Shown one piece after another: positions 16,575 through 24,289 of a stretch of 34,103 nucleotides of DNA (positions are counted from its first letter, which is position 1; every line of letters begins with the position of its first letter). The stretch spans positions 1 through 34,103 of the forward strand of contig DYNN01000021.1 of the NCBI GenBank assembly GCA_020721045.1, read 5' to 3'. This stretch comes from Thiomargarita sp. Its GTDB lineage: Bacteria; Pseudomonadota; Gammaproteobacteria; Beggiatoales; Beggiatoaceae. The notes beneath the pieces are model-generated. The model was not told the origin of the DNA. It saw only the letters and a list, made by a program, of their open reading frames with translations, and made no database searches. Position numbers and translations under genes: made by a program.

Positions 16575-17144
16575 ATGTCTATTATTGCAGCAAAAATTCA
16601 AGATGATAAAATTATCATTGGTGCAGATACACAAACTACCCGCGGTGGTTATCTTAAATTACTCAATACCCCTAAAAATGGACATGCTAAATTATATTGT
16701 ATTGATGAAATTATTGTGATTGGCGTGGCTGGAGACGCCGCAGTGATTGAATTTTTTAGACGTTTTTTAAAAGATACTAAAAAATTACGGAAAATTGGCT
16801 TTAATGATTCTGATTTTGCTGATTTAATGATGAGCTTTAATGAAAAATTACAAACAGATAGTGATGAAAAATTGAATATAAAACATAATGCCTTTTTATT
16901 TTGTTACAATGGCAAATGTTATCAATTTTCAGCTTGGCATATCTTTGAAGTACAAGAATTTACAGCGATTGGTTCAGGGAGTGAAATTGCGTTTGCAGCA
17001 TATGAAACTCAAAAATTATATGAACTTGAATTCAACATGACAAACATTTTACGCGCAGTTTGTCATATTGATCTTTTTTGCCATGAACCTTTGGTTATTT
17101 ATGAAATGGATAAAAAAACGGGCAAAGTTCAGTTGGTCGAATAG
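16575..17144 (+). CDS. proteasome/HslV-like Ntn hydrolase, stand-alone
   Basis: A 189-residue protein with the proteasome-subunit (Ntn hydrolase) fold. The start MSIIAAKIQDDKIIIGADTQTTRGG resembles the HslV and proteasome beta N-terminus, with Ser2 in the position of the Thr nucleophile once Met is removed. Counting from that Ser, Asp17 in GADTQ matches the catalytic Asp of HslV, and the Lys in GHAKLY (about 38) can fill the Lys33 role. AIGSGSEIAFAAYE corresponds to the conserved GSG turn before the last helices. No HslU, Lon or other unfoldase is nearby. A good AGGAA ribosome binding site (16565-16569) supports the start. Similar small Ntn-like proteins are poorly characterised. The next gene overlaps it by 44 bases. 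Confidence 0.72.
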   Translation: MSIIAAKIQDDKIIIGADTQTTRGGYLKLLNTPKNGHAKLYCIDEIIVIGVAGDAAVIEFFRRFLKDTKKLRKIGFNDSDFADLMMSFNEKLQTDSDEKLNIKHNAFLFCYNGKCYQFSAWHIFEVQEFTAIGSGSEIAFAAYETQKLYELEFNMTNILRAVCHIDLFCHEPLVIYEMDKKTGKVQLVE

Positions 17145-17529
17145 CGCGCCGTACTTTGCTCTATTGACATTCGCTGATGTTATCATTTTGTTGTTGGCAA
17201 TATTTTTGATTGCTTGGCTTATATTGCATTATTGGTTTAATGTTGGCAGTCCAGCAACTTATGCAATGATTACTATTGCTGATAAACCCCCATTACGAGT
17301 GAATTTAGATCGCCATGATGAACTTCGTGTAGCAGGTAGTTTGGGAGAAAGTATATTAGTGGTAGAACCGGGAAAAATTCGTTTTATTGCCTCGCCTTGT
17401 AGTGGTAAACAGTGTATTCATACCGGTTGGCTAACACACGGTGGTGATTTTTCTGCTTGTTTACCTAATAAAATCAGCGTGATAGTACAAGGAACAGACA
17501 ATGAACAGTTTGACGCTATCACTTATTAA
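17101..17529 (+). CDS. NusG domain II-containing membrane protein
   Basis: A 142-residue protein from the preferred ATG at 17101; an ATG at 17068 would give 153 residues and a larger overlap with the upstream gene. After a basic N-terminus (KWIKKRAK) there is one transmembrane segment (about residues 24-45). The exported domain carries the NusG_II pattern: GESILVVEPGKIRFIASPCSGKQCIHTGWLTHGGDFSACLPNKISVIVQG. Its Cys pair in CSGKQC and the Cys of ACLPN are family-conserved. Such proteins often lie beside Rnf/Nqr, FMN-transfer or thiamine-lipoprotein genes, and their function is not established. Here the neighbour is the Ntn hydrolase, whose 3' end it overlaps, so they are probably co-expressed. 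Confidence 0.82.
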   Translation: MKWIKKRAKFSWSNSAPYFALLTFADVIILLLAIFLIAWLILHYWFNVGSPATYAMITIADKPPLRVNLDRHDELRVAGSLGESILVVEPGKIRFIASPCSGKQCIHTGWLTHGGDFSACLPNKISVIVQGTDNEQFDAITY

Positions 17530-17565
17530 TTGACAACTTTCATAGTGAATCCAAAGTTGTCAATT
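17528..17565. terminator. bidirectional terminator between the NusG-II gene and rpoD
   Basis: A perfect 13-bp inverted repeat (17528-17540 and 17553-17565) with a 12-base loop, located between the convergent stop codons. The A/T ends of the arms supply short U runs for either transcript. Confidence 0.75.
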
Positions 17566-17578
17566 TGTAAAATCGCGC

Positions 17579-19438
17579 CTAATCCAAAAAGCTGCGTAGT
17601 AATTCTGAACGACTGGGATGTCTGAGTTTGCGCAATGCCTTAGCCTCTATTTGACGAATGCGCTCACGTGTGACGTCAAACTGGCGACCGACTTCTTCCA
17701 ACGTGTGGTCGGTGTGCATGTCTATTCCAAAACGCATACGCAATACTTTTGCTTCACGCGGGGTTAAACTGTGTAGCATTTCTTGCGTTGCCCGTCGTAA
17801 ACCTTCAAACATCGCCGATTCTAACGGGGCTGGAATAGAAGTATCTTCAATAAAATCACCTAAATGCGACTCTTCATCATCGCCGATTGGCGTTTCCATA
17901 GAAATGGGTTCTTTGGCAATTTTTAAAACTTTGCGCACCTTATCTTCAGGCATTTCCATCCGTTCTGCTAATTCTTCAGGCGTGGCTTCACGTCCTTTTT
18001 CTTGCAAAATTTGACGAGAGACACGGTTTAATTTGTTAATCGTTTCAATCATATGTACTGGAATACGAATTGTTCGCGCTTGATCTGCAATTGAACGAGT
18101 AATCGCTTGTCGAATCCACCAAGTGGCGTAAGTGGAAAATTTGTAACCGCGTCGATATTCAAATTTGTCCACGGCTTTCATTAAACCGATATTACCCTCT
18201 TGAATTAAATCAAGAAATTGTAAACCACGATTGGTATATTTTTTGGCAATAGAAATCACTAAGCGTAAATTAGCTTCAGTCATTTCTTTCTTTGCACGTC
18301 TGGCTTTAGCTTCTCCAATCGACATGTGGCGGTTAATTTCTTTGATTTCATGCAAGGTTAAACAGGCACGTTTTTCTTGTTCTATCAAATAATTTTGTAC
18401 CGCTTGTAATTCAGTTTGATACCGTTTAAGTGATTGTGTATAGGATTTATCTTTATCTAACAATGAGTTAATCCAATTTGGATTGGTGATATTGTTTTTA
18501 AAAGAAGCCAAAAATTCGCTTTTATCCATGCCTACTTTTTTGATGCAAATGTCACGAATTTTATTTTCATATTCACGAATAGCAGCAACGGCGATTCTTA
18601 GGTTTTCCGATAATTCTTCAATTAATTTGGGTACCAGTTTAAATTGCAAAAAGCAAAAAGCAACTTCTTTACGTTGTTGTTCATACTCAGTGGTGCCTAC
18701 ACCGTATTTATTTTTTATCTCTATCAACTGGTTATATTTTTCACTCAGTTGGGCAAAACGCGCTTGAGTTTCTTCTAAATCTAAGATATTTTCTTCTAAG
18801 ATAGCGGTTTCATCCTCATCATCTTCGTCTGTTGCAACTTCTGCTAAACTGTCATCATCAAGCGAATTGGCTGGATCCAACGTAGGATCATCGGATTCAA
18901 AATCTTCTGTTATATCTTCCACGGAACTTGGGTCTTTAAACCCATTAATTAAATCGGATAATTTGATTTCTTCTGAATTTACTGAGTCGTACAATTTCAA
19001 AAAAGCGTGAATAATGTCTGGATGATTAGATAAAGCCGACAATGTTTGGCTTAAACCCTCCTCAATGCGTTTGGCAATTTTAATTTCACCTTCACGGGTT
19101 AATAAATCGACCGTACCCATTTCGCGCATATACATGCGAACCGGGTCTGTTGTACGCCCAAATTCACTGTCAACAGTGGCAAGTGCGGCAACTGCCTCTT
19201 CTGCTGCATCATCATCTGAGGCAACCGCATCAGCAATGAGCAAACTATCCGCATCGGGTGCAAATTCATGCACAGAAATTCCCATATCATTAATCATGTT
19301 AATAATAGTATCAATCTGATCGGGATCGACAATATCATCAGGTAAATGATCGTTAATTTCGTGATAAGTCAAAAAACCCTGTTCTTTACCTCTTGCGATG
19401 AGTAATTTTAGTTGTGATGTATGGTGTTCTTGGTTCAT
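17579..19438 (-). CDS. rpoD: RNA polymerase primary sigma factor RpoD (sigma70)
   Basis: The housekeeping sigma factor, 619 residues, close to E. coli RpoD. Region 1.1 occupies the N-terminus ([24 protein letters not shown]). Region 1.2 is [27 protein letters not shown]. The acidic non-conserved region (about 190-220) is rich in Asp/Glu. Region 2 is [59 protein letters not shown], shown in part by that string of conserved motifs. Region 3 is [14 protein letters not shown]. Region 4.2 carries the helix-turn-helix [19 protein letters not shown] and the end [11 protein letters not shown]. It follows dnaG in the same direction, as in the macromolecular synthesis operon, but with a 517-base gap. 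Confidence 0.99.
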   Translation of the reverse strand: MNQEHHTSQLKLLIARGKEQGFLTYHEINDHLPDDIVDPDQIDTIINMINDMGISVHEFAPDADSLLIADAVASDDDAAEEAVAALATVDSEFGRTTDPVRMYMREMGTVDLLTREGEIKIAKRIEEGLSQTLSALSNHPDIIHAFLKLYDSVNSEEIKLSDLINGFKDPSSVEDITEDFESDDPTLDPANSLDDDSLAEVATDEDDEDETAILEENILDLEETQARFAQLSEKYNQLIEIKNKYGVGTTEYEQQRKEVAFCFLQFKLVPKLIEELSENLRIAVAAIREYENKIRDICIKKVGMDKSEFLASFKNNITNPNWINSLLDKDKSYTQSLKRYQTELQAVQNYLIEQEKRACLTLHEIKEINRHMSIGEAKARRAKKEMTEANLRLVISIAKKYTNRGLQFLDLIQEGNIGLMKAVDKFEYRRGYKFSTYATWWIRQAITRSIADQARTIRIPVHMIETINKLNRVSRQILQEKGREATPEELAERMEMPEDKVRKVLKIAKEPISMETPIGDDEESHLGDFIEDTSIPAPLESAMFEGLRRATQEMLHSLTPREAKVLRMRFGIDMHTDHTLEEVGRQFDVTRERIRQIEAKALRKLRHPSRSELLRSFLD

Positions 19439-19955
19439 AATATACTAAAGCACCTGTGCGCTATATGGGTTGTTTGATATGACAAACCTATAATTATAAT
19501 ATACAAATACAGAAAAGCACTACGCAAATTTGAATGGCTTTTCCTTATCAGTGTTGTATAAAAATTAACAAAACAAACTACTCTTTTCCATTGAAAAAGA
19601 ATCGTTTGTCGGTTTAAAATAAGTCACATTTCGTTGAAAAAATGTACTTCTTAACGTGAGTTCGACGTAAATAAAAGGATAACTGTAGGTTTGTAGGGTA
19701 CGCAGTTACCCCATTTCATACTTCCTACTACATTTTGTGTACTGCGTTGTTCTCTTATCTAGTAATTGTAATAAATTGTCACCAATTGCTTCATTTTCAA
19801 GTAATTTTTTACTATTTGTTTTTGTATTTCTGTCGTAGAATACGCAACTTTCTTGCCTAAATATAAATTGTCGCACCTTATTTCATTAATGATTTGCTTA
19901 ATTATAGTTGAGCCAGCGAGCGTTTGTTTTTAATATTTTTATTTAAAAATAAGTG
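19439..19955. other. intergenic region between dnaG and rpoD
   Basis: 517 bases without a convincing gene, upstream of rpoD. A two-part hairpin lies at 19573-19609: outer arms ACAAAC/GTTTGT, inner arms TCTTTT/AAAAGA. One copy of the 20-bp repeat lies at 19651-19670. An AT-only palindrome lies near 19934-19951, just after dnaG. On the minus strand there are AT-rich -10-like sites near 19485-19495, but none has a convincing -35, so I do not assign the rpoD promoter. Confidence 0.5.
19651..19670. repeat. dispersed 20-bp repeat, copy B
   Basis: TTAACGTGAGTTCGA plus CGTAA, matching 16528-16547 at 18 of 20 bases. The core TAACGTGAG occurs again in a hairpin loop at 32803-32811. Confidence 0.5.
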
Positions 19956-21692
19956 CTAACTTTTCGATAGTAATAGCGTATTGAGTTCTTGAACCTCTTG
20001 ACTAGATAAAGAACCAAACTGTGCTTTTCGATGTAAAGATTCTATTCGTTGAGTTTTATAGTAGTCTTGTAAACACTTAATTTCTTCTACAAACTCCTTT
20101 TCTACATGTTCTTCAACGTAAGATTCTGTTAATAATGCTTTTTGTCCGTTCAACTCTTCAATGATATGACTGTATTGGGTGTTACGCCAATATTCATAAA
20201 TTCGTGCTAAAGTTAATTGTGGATTTCCTTTATATAATTCAAGTAGTTCAACTAATAAATTAATATCTGGCAAATTCACATTAGCTAATTCTTGTGGATT
20301 TACAACGAATTGAGACAGTTTAGGATAATAGAGTAAGTTTTTAATAATTTTTTGTATCAACGTATTTATAGGTGGTGTAGAAAAAATTGATTTACCAGTG
20401 TGAACTTTAGGATTTGGAAAGTTCTTTTTCATCAATTTTTCCTGTGGCACGCCAGTTAAGTTTGCCAAAACATTCCAAAATAAAGTAGCGTGACTACTTT
20501 GGGGTGGCAATTGTTCAAGCAAAGGTGTTGCCAACTCTATTAAACGCGCTTTACCATCCAGATGATTTAAATTCACTTGCTCTAGCAAAGAATCAAACAA
20601 AAATTTTGACAGTGGTGTTGGCGCATTAAGATAAGTATCAAATTTTTCTCTGCCAATTTGTCTGATTAATGTGTCAGGATCATTATTTTGTGGTAAAAAA
20701 ACAAAATTAATCAATCGTCCATTTTTTAATAAAGGCAAAGCGACATTTTTCAATATCCGTTCAGCAGCTTTATTACCAGCAGCATCGCCATCAAAACAAA
20801 AAATAACTTCAGCCACTTGACGAAATAACACAGCCAAATGTTCTTGAGTTGCAGCAGTACCTAATGTTGCCACAACATTGTGAATTCCATACTGTGCCAA
20901 CGCAATCACATCTAAATATCCTTCAACGATAATAATTTTATCAGGATGATATTTTTTAATTCGGTGCCACCCATATAACGTTTTGCTTTTGTGAAATAGA
21001 GCCGTTTCTGGAGAATTCAAATATTTAGGTTTGCTGTCATCTAACACACGTCCACCAAAAGCAATTACGCGTCCACGTTGATCATAGATGGGGAACATAA
21101 TTCGATGACGAAAGCGATCATAGGATTGTTTTTTATCGTTTTCAATGAGTAAACCGACTTTGATTAGAGATTCTTGTATTTTTACCGAAGAGCCCAAATG
21201 CTTGGATAAATTATTCCATCCTTCTGGTGCATACCCTAATCCAAATTCTTTGGCAATTTCGCCGCTTAATCCTCGATTTTTTAAATAATTTTTAGCAATA
21301 TCGGTGCGACGTAATTGTTGTTGATAATAATGCGCAACTTCTGCCATTAATTGATATAGTTCATCATGCTGTTCTAAAGAAGTTGGCGCACTACCTTGTT
21401 CATAAACCACTTGAACACCAACACGAGAAGCTAATTCATGAATCGCTTCTACATAATCTAAATGCGCATATTCCATAGTAAAAGTCAATGCGTTACCATG
21501 TGCTTGACAACCAAAGCAGTAGTAAAATTGCTTATCTGGATTAACAGTAAAAGAAGGGGTTTTTTCCTGATGAAAAGGGCAACAGGCAGCAAAATTTTTT
21601 CCGGTTTTACGCAGAGGAATATAACTATCAATAATATCAATAATATCAACACGACTAATTAGATCATCAATAAAATGATGAGAAATGCGCAT
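19956..21692 (-). CDS. dnaG: DNA primase DnaG
   Basis: DnaG makes RNA primers at the replication fork. I place the start at the ATG at 21692 (578 residues, E. coli 581). An upstream in-frame ATG at 21839 would add 49 residues unlike any primase and would overlap the hydrolase gene. The CHC2 zinc ligands are C38, H41, C59 and C62. The RNA-polymerase core contains YDRFRHRIMFPIYD and FGGRVLDDSKPKYLNSPET. The TOPRIM motifs are E257-GYLD and F-DGDAAG (301-306). The C-terminal DnaB-binding domain is present. It is the last of a closely spaced minus-strand run: the hydrolase stop is 20 bases upstream, so dnaG may be co-transcribed with metabolic genes. No rpsU is found. Confidence 0.97.
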   Translation of the reverse strand: MRISHHFIDDLISRVDIIDIIDSYIPLRKTGKNFAACCPFHQEKTPSFTVNPDKQFYYCFGCQAHGNALTFTMEYAHLDYVEAIHELASRVGVQVVYEQGSAPTSLEQHDELYQLMAEVAHYYQQQLRRTDIAKNYLKNRGLSGEIAKEFGLGYAPEGWNNLSKHLGSSVKIQESLIKVGLLIENDKKQSYDRFRHRIMFPIYDQRGRVIAFGGRVLDDSKPKYLNSPETALFHKSKTLYGWHRIKKYHPDKIIIVEGYLDVIALAQYGIHNVVATLGTAATQEHLAVLFRQVAEVIFCFDGDAAGNKAAERILKNVALPLLKNGRLINFVFLPQNNDPDTLIRQIGREKFDTYLNAPTPLSKFLFDSLLEQVNLNHLDGKARLIELATPLLEQLPPQSSHATLFWNVLANLTGVPQEKLMKKNFPNPKVHTGKSIFSTPPINTLIQKIIKNLLYYPKLSQFVVNPQELANVNLPDINLLVELLELYKGNPQLTLARIYEYWRNTQYSHIIEELNGQKALLTESYVEEHVEKEFVEEIKCLQDYYKTQRIESLHRKAQFGSLSSQEVQELNTLLLSKS

Positions 21693-21712
21693 ATTTGTGA
21701 AATTAAAATAAG

Positions 21713-22348
21713 TTAATCGTGAAAAAAATGACCCGCATGTAAAAATGTAGTGATTTGTTGAGCAACCTGCGTTGAAAATAACATACCAGTATGAGTGACA
21801 GATAAGGTCACATAATCGGTTGCATTGGCTAGTTGGCATTCTGCAACGCTGACAGTACCATCATGTGGCTTGGGTAAAGTAGTGATTAATTGTCCGAAAC
21901 CAAGAGGCGTTGTACCCACAAGATTACCTAACTCGCGTTGCCCTTGCCAATCGGGTATATTACCTAATAATCCGGCATGAATGCTTTGACCCAATAGCCA
22001 ACGCCCCATGGCAGAATTTGCTAATTTTTTAGCCACTTGACTACCTTGATGCGGTGTACCTAAAGTCACAATTCGTCCCATTTTTTGTATTGGAAAATCG
22101 TGAAATAATTGACGAATGATTAATCCACCTAAACTATGTCCCACAAAATGAACAGTTTCACTTTCTATTGATTGGAGCATTGTGTGTAATTTTCTCACAT
22201 TATCAATCATTGAATGACGAATAGAGGGATAATGGAAAGATTTTACTTGAAAACCTTGGCGGATTAAATAATGTCTTAGGCGATACATTACGACAGGATG
22301 CATCCATAAACCATGAATCATAATAACCGTATCAGTGGGAGAATGCAT
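21713..22348 (-). CDS. alpha/beta hydrolase (lipase/esterase-like)
   Basis: A 211-residue cytosolic alpha/beta hydrolase. The oxyanion strand is VIMIHGLWMHP (residues 8-18), the nucleophile elbow is GHSLGG with Ser72, the acid is probably Asp163 (PHDGTVSV), and the base is probably His186 (SVTHTGML), so a complete triad can be proposed. The TLGTPHQGS stretch after the elbow resembles triacylglycerol-lipase and PGAP1-like families. The order of the elbow, the Asp and the His is standard. The substrate is unknown. It lies 11 bases after the CitE-like lyase gene and 20 bases before dnaG, which indicates one transcript. No signal peptide is visible. Confidence 0.87.
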   Translation of the reverse strand: MHSPTDTVIMIHGLWMHPVVMYRLRHYLIRQGFQVKSFHYPSIRHSMIDNVRKLHTMLQSIESETVHFVGHSLGGLIIRQLFHDFPIQKMGRIVTLGTPHQGSQVAKKLANSAMGRWLLGQSIHAGLLGNIPDWQGQRELGNLVGTTPLGFGQLITTLPKPHDGTVSVAECQLANATDYVTLSVTHTGMLFSTQVAQQITTFLHAGHFFHD

Positions 22349-22359
22349 ATTATTTGAAT

Positions 22360-23283
22360 TTAATCCTCTGTATTCCGATCTTCTGGCTTAGCAGCAACAA
22401 TTCGTTTAGCATGTTTATATGAAGGGCTGCCAACATATTGTCCTGTTAAAATATCCACGTGCGCTCTGGATTCTGTATTGGATTCAAATGTGTTCACTAG
22501 TGATTCAGCGTGTTGATAATCTATACCACGAAATATCTGGTTAATAATGGCAATTTGTGAAGGATGAATAGCAATTTTACCACTACCTCCATTTCTAAAT
22601 ATATCGAGACATTCTCTTTCTACTTCTGTATGACAAGCTTTGTCTTTTGCAGGAATAAATCGACTTGGTGAATCGATAAAATTAACTTTATGGATTTTGG
22701 CAGAAATAAGTAGTGAAACGAAAATAAAATTTAATACGCTCAATGAATAATTTCTTTCTATATCAAGTTCATAACTCATATCGCCCGCACCAAAGACGAA
22801 TTGTTTAACGCCCAATTGTGACCAATTTGTCAGCAAAATATCTCGTTGTTCAAAACCTTTCAATGTTTCTATCGTAGGCAAACATAAATGCGGTTCGACA
22901 CCTGATTTTAATAGTACAGTCTGCACTTCGTCCGCTTGACCAACTTTAGGCAAAGCCAATCCAATTCCTTTGTGAACAACTGTTTGCACCAGTTTAATAT
23001 CATCTGCAATATAGTCAGTCAGTGTATCATTGACTTTAATAAACCATGTACAAGCGGTATTAATAGATTCAAATGCAGAGGAATGAAAAAAGTCATAAGC
23101 AAGATGTCGTCCCGTTTCTTTTTGATCAGGAGGAACGCTGTCTTCTAAATCAATAATGACAGCATCTGGCTTTTGTATTTTATTGTTATCTTGGAAAATT
23201 TCAGTTAATTTAATACTGAAACGAGGTAATTTTACAGAAGGAACGACAAGAAAGGATTTTAAATGAGTTTTTTGTGCTTTCAT
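22360..23283 (-). CDS. HpcH/HpaI aldolase - citrate lyase beta-like (CitE-like) protein
   Basis: A 307-residue TIM-barrel protein of the CitE/malyl-CoA lyase group, which cleaves or forms C-C bonds, or hydrolyses thioesters, of CoA esters with Mg2+. Visible are DAVIIDLEDSVPPDQKETGR (substrate and CoA binding), FIKVND, ALPKV, the metal Glu in LPTIETLKGF, and the metal Asp in FGAGDMSYELDIERN, with SPSRFI and AIHPSQI near the end. The usual Glu in LPKVE is Gly here, a small departure from typical members. It is more divergent than canonical citrate lyase, and the other citrate lyase subunits are absent, so the substrate is unknown. The lactonase gene lies 63 bases upstream and the hydrolase gene 11 bases downstream. 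Confidence 0.83.
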   Translation of the reverse strand: MKAQKTHLKSFLVVPSVKLPRFSIKLTEIFQDNNKIQKPDAVIIDLEDSVPPDQKETGRHLAYDFFHSSAFESINTACTWFIKVNDTLTDYIADDIKLVQTVVHKGIGLALPKVGQADEVQTVLLKSGVEPHLCLPTIETLKGFEQRDILLTNWSQLGVKQFVFGAGDMSYELDIERNYSLSVLNFIFVSLLISAKIHKVNFIDSPSRFIPAKDKACHTEVERECLDIFRNGGSGKIAIHPSQIAIINQIFRGIDYQHAESLVNTFESNTESRAHVDILTGQYVGSPSYKHAKRIVAAKPEDRNTED

Positions 23284-23346
23284 ATGAATGTTGGTTAATA
23301 GAAAGTGAATATTAACAGTAAATTACAAAATTCCTCTGTAGAAAAA

Positions 23347-24273
23347 TTAAAGGTGTGAAAACAATATTGGTTTTGAATAGGGAATATCTGCACATTGGAT
23401 CGAACCCGTTGACGCCTCTGTAATAAATAGAGTTGTTTGTTCAGAACCGCCTATTGCGAGATTAGTGAGCATACGTCCATCAGTGCAAGAATTAATCCGA
23501 CAAATAGGTTCTCCATAGCGATTAAATCCCCACACACATCCTAAAATAGGTTGCGTCACATACAAATTATCTTCTGCATCGATCGCAAGTCCATCAGGTC
23601 CGCCGCCACCAGAAAGATTAATAAAAACGCCGACCTTAGTTGTATAGTGATTTTGCGTAATCGGTATTCGCCAAATGGCATTGGCACGGGTAACTGCAAG
23701 AAATAAAACGGATTCATCTGTTGAGAGAACAAGACTATTTGGACTCGGAATTCCTTGCAATAAGAGTTCTAATTCACCAGATACTTTTAATCTAAACACG
23801 CGACCTGATGCATCTTGTAAACCACTTTGCCCTTGGTCGGTAAAATATAAATCTCCATTTTTTGCAAACACTAAATCATTCAATCCTTTAAAAGGTTCTC
23901 CAAAAGCCTTATTTATGATTTGTGATATTGCGCGGGTGTTAGGATCAACAGTTAATAATCCTTTTTTATGATCGGTAATGAAAAGAGTGCCATCACGATG
24001 TATTTGTAAACCATTTGGCGCGCCGTCATATTCCACAAAACACTCGAACTGTCCTTGACTATCAATTTTAAAGATTCTGCCATAAGCAATATCGACGCAA
24101 TATAAATTACCGTGGCGATCAAATGCCGGTCCTTCAAGAAAAGAACCAATTGCGCCTTTATGGTAAGGTCGATCAGCAAGCCATGCGGAATGACGTCCAC
24201 TGTTTGCCAAATTTAATGTGCTAGGTAGTGTTGTGAAAACGTGTGCGGAAATTATAGGTGGTGGAGCAAACAT
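23347..24273 (-). CDS. SMP-30/gluconolactonase-like beta-propeller
   Basis: A 308-residue six-bladed propeller of the SMP-30/gluconolactonase/LRE family, which hydrolyses sugar lactones or related esters with one divalent metal. Repeated blade motifs are clear: LEGPAFDRHGNLYCVDI (metal Glu), NGLQIHRDGTLFITDHKKGL, NDLVFAKNGDLYFTD (metal Asn), PNSLVLSTDESVLFLA, and GGPDGLAIDAEDNLYVTQ (metal Asp). There is no N-terminal signal peptide, so it is probably cytosolic. It starts 16 bases after the P-type ATPase gene. The CitE-like lyase follows, so a shared catabolic route for a lactone or sugar acid is possible, but no transporter or dehydrogenase supports it. Confidence 0.85.
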   Translation of the reverse strand: MFAPPPIISAHVFTTLPSTLNLANSGRHSAWLADRPYHKGAIGSFLEGPAFDRHGNLYCVDIAYGRIFKIDSQGQFECFVEYDGAPNGLQIHRDGTLFITDHKKGLLTVDPNTRAISQIINKAFGEPFKGLNDLVFAKNGDLYFTDQGQSGLQDASGRVFRLKVSGELELLLQGIPSPNSLVLSTDESVLFLAVTRANAIWRIPITQNHYTTKVGVFINLSGGGGPDGLAIDAEDNLYVTQPILGCVWGFNRYGEPICRINSCTDGRMLTNLAIGGSEQTTLFITEASTGSIQCADIPYSKPILFSHL

Positions 24274-24289
24274 ATATCACTCATCAATG

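Noticed and set aside
21693-21839. N-terminal extension of dnaG from the upstream ATG at 21839
   Set aside because: The additional 49 residues do not resemble primase and overlap the hydrolase gene; MRISHHFIDDLI at 21692 is the typical DnaG start.
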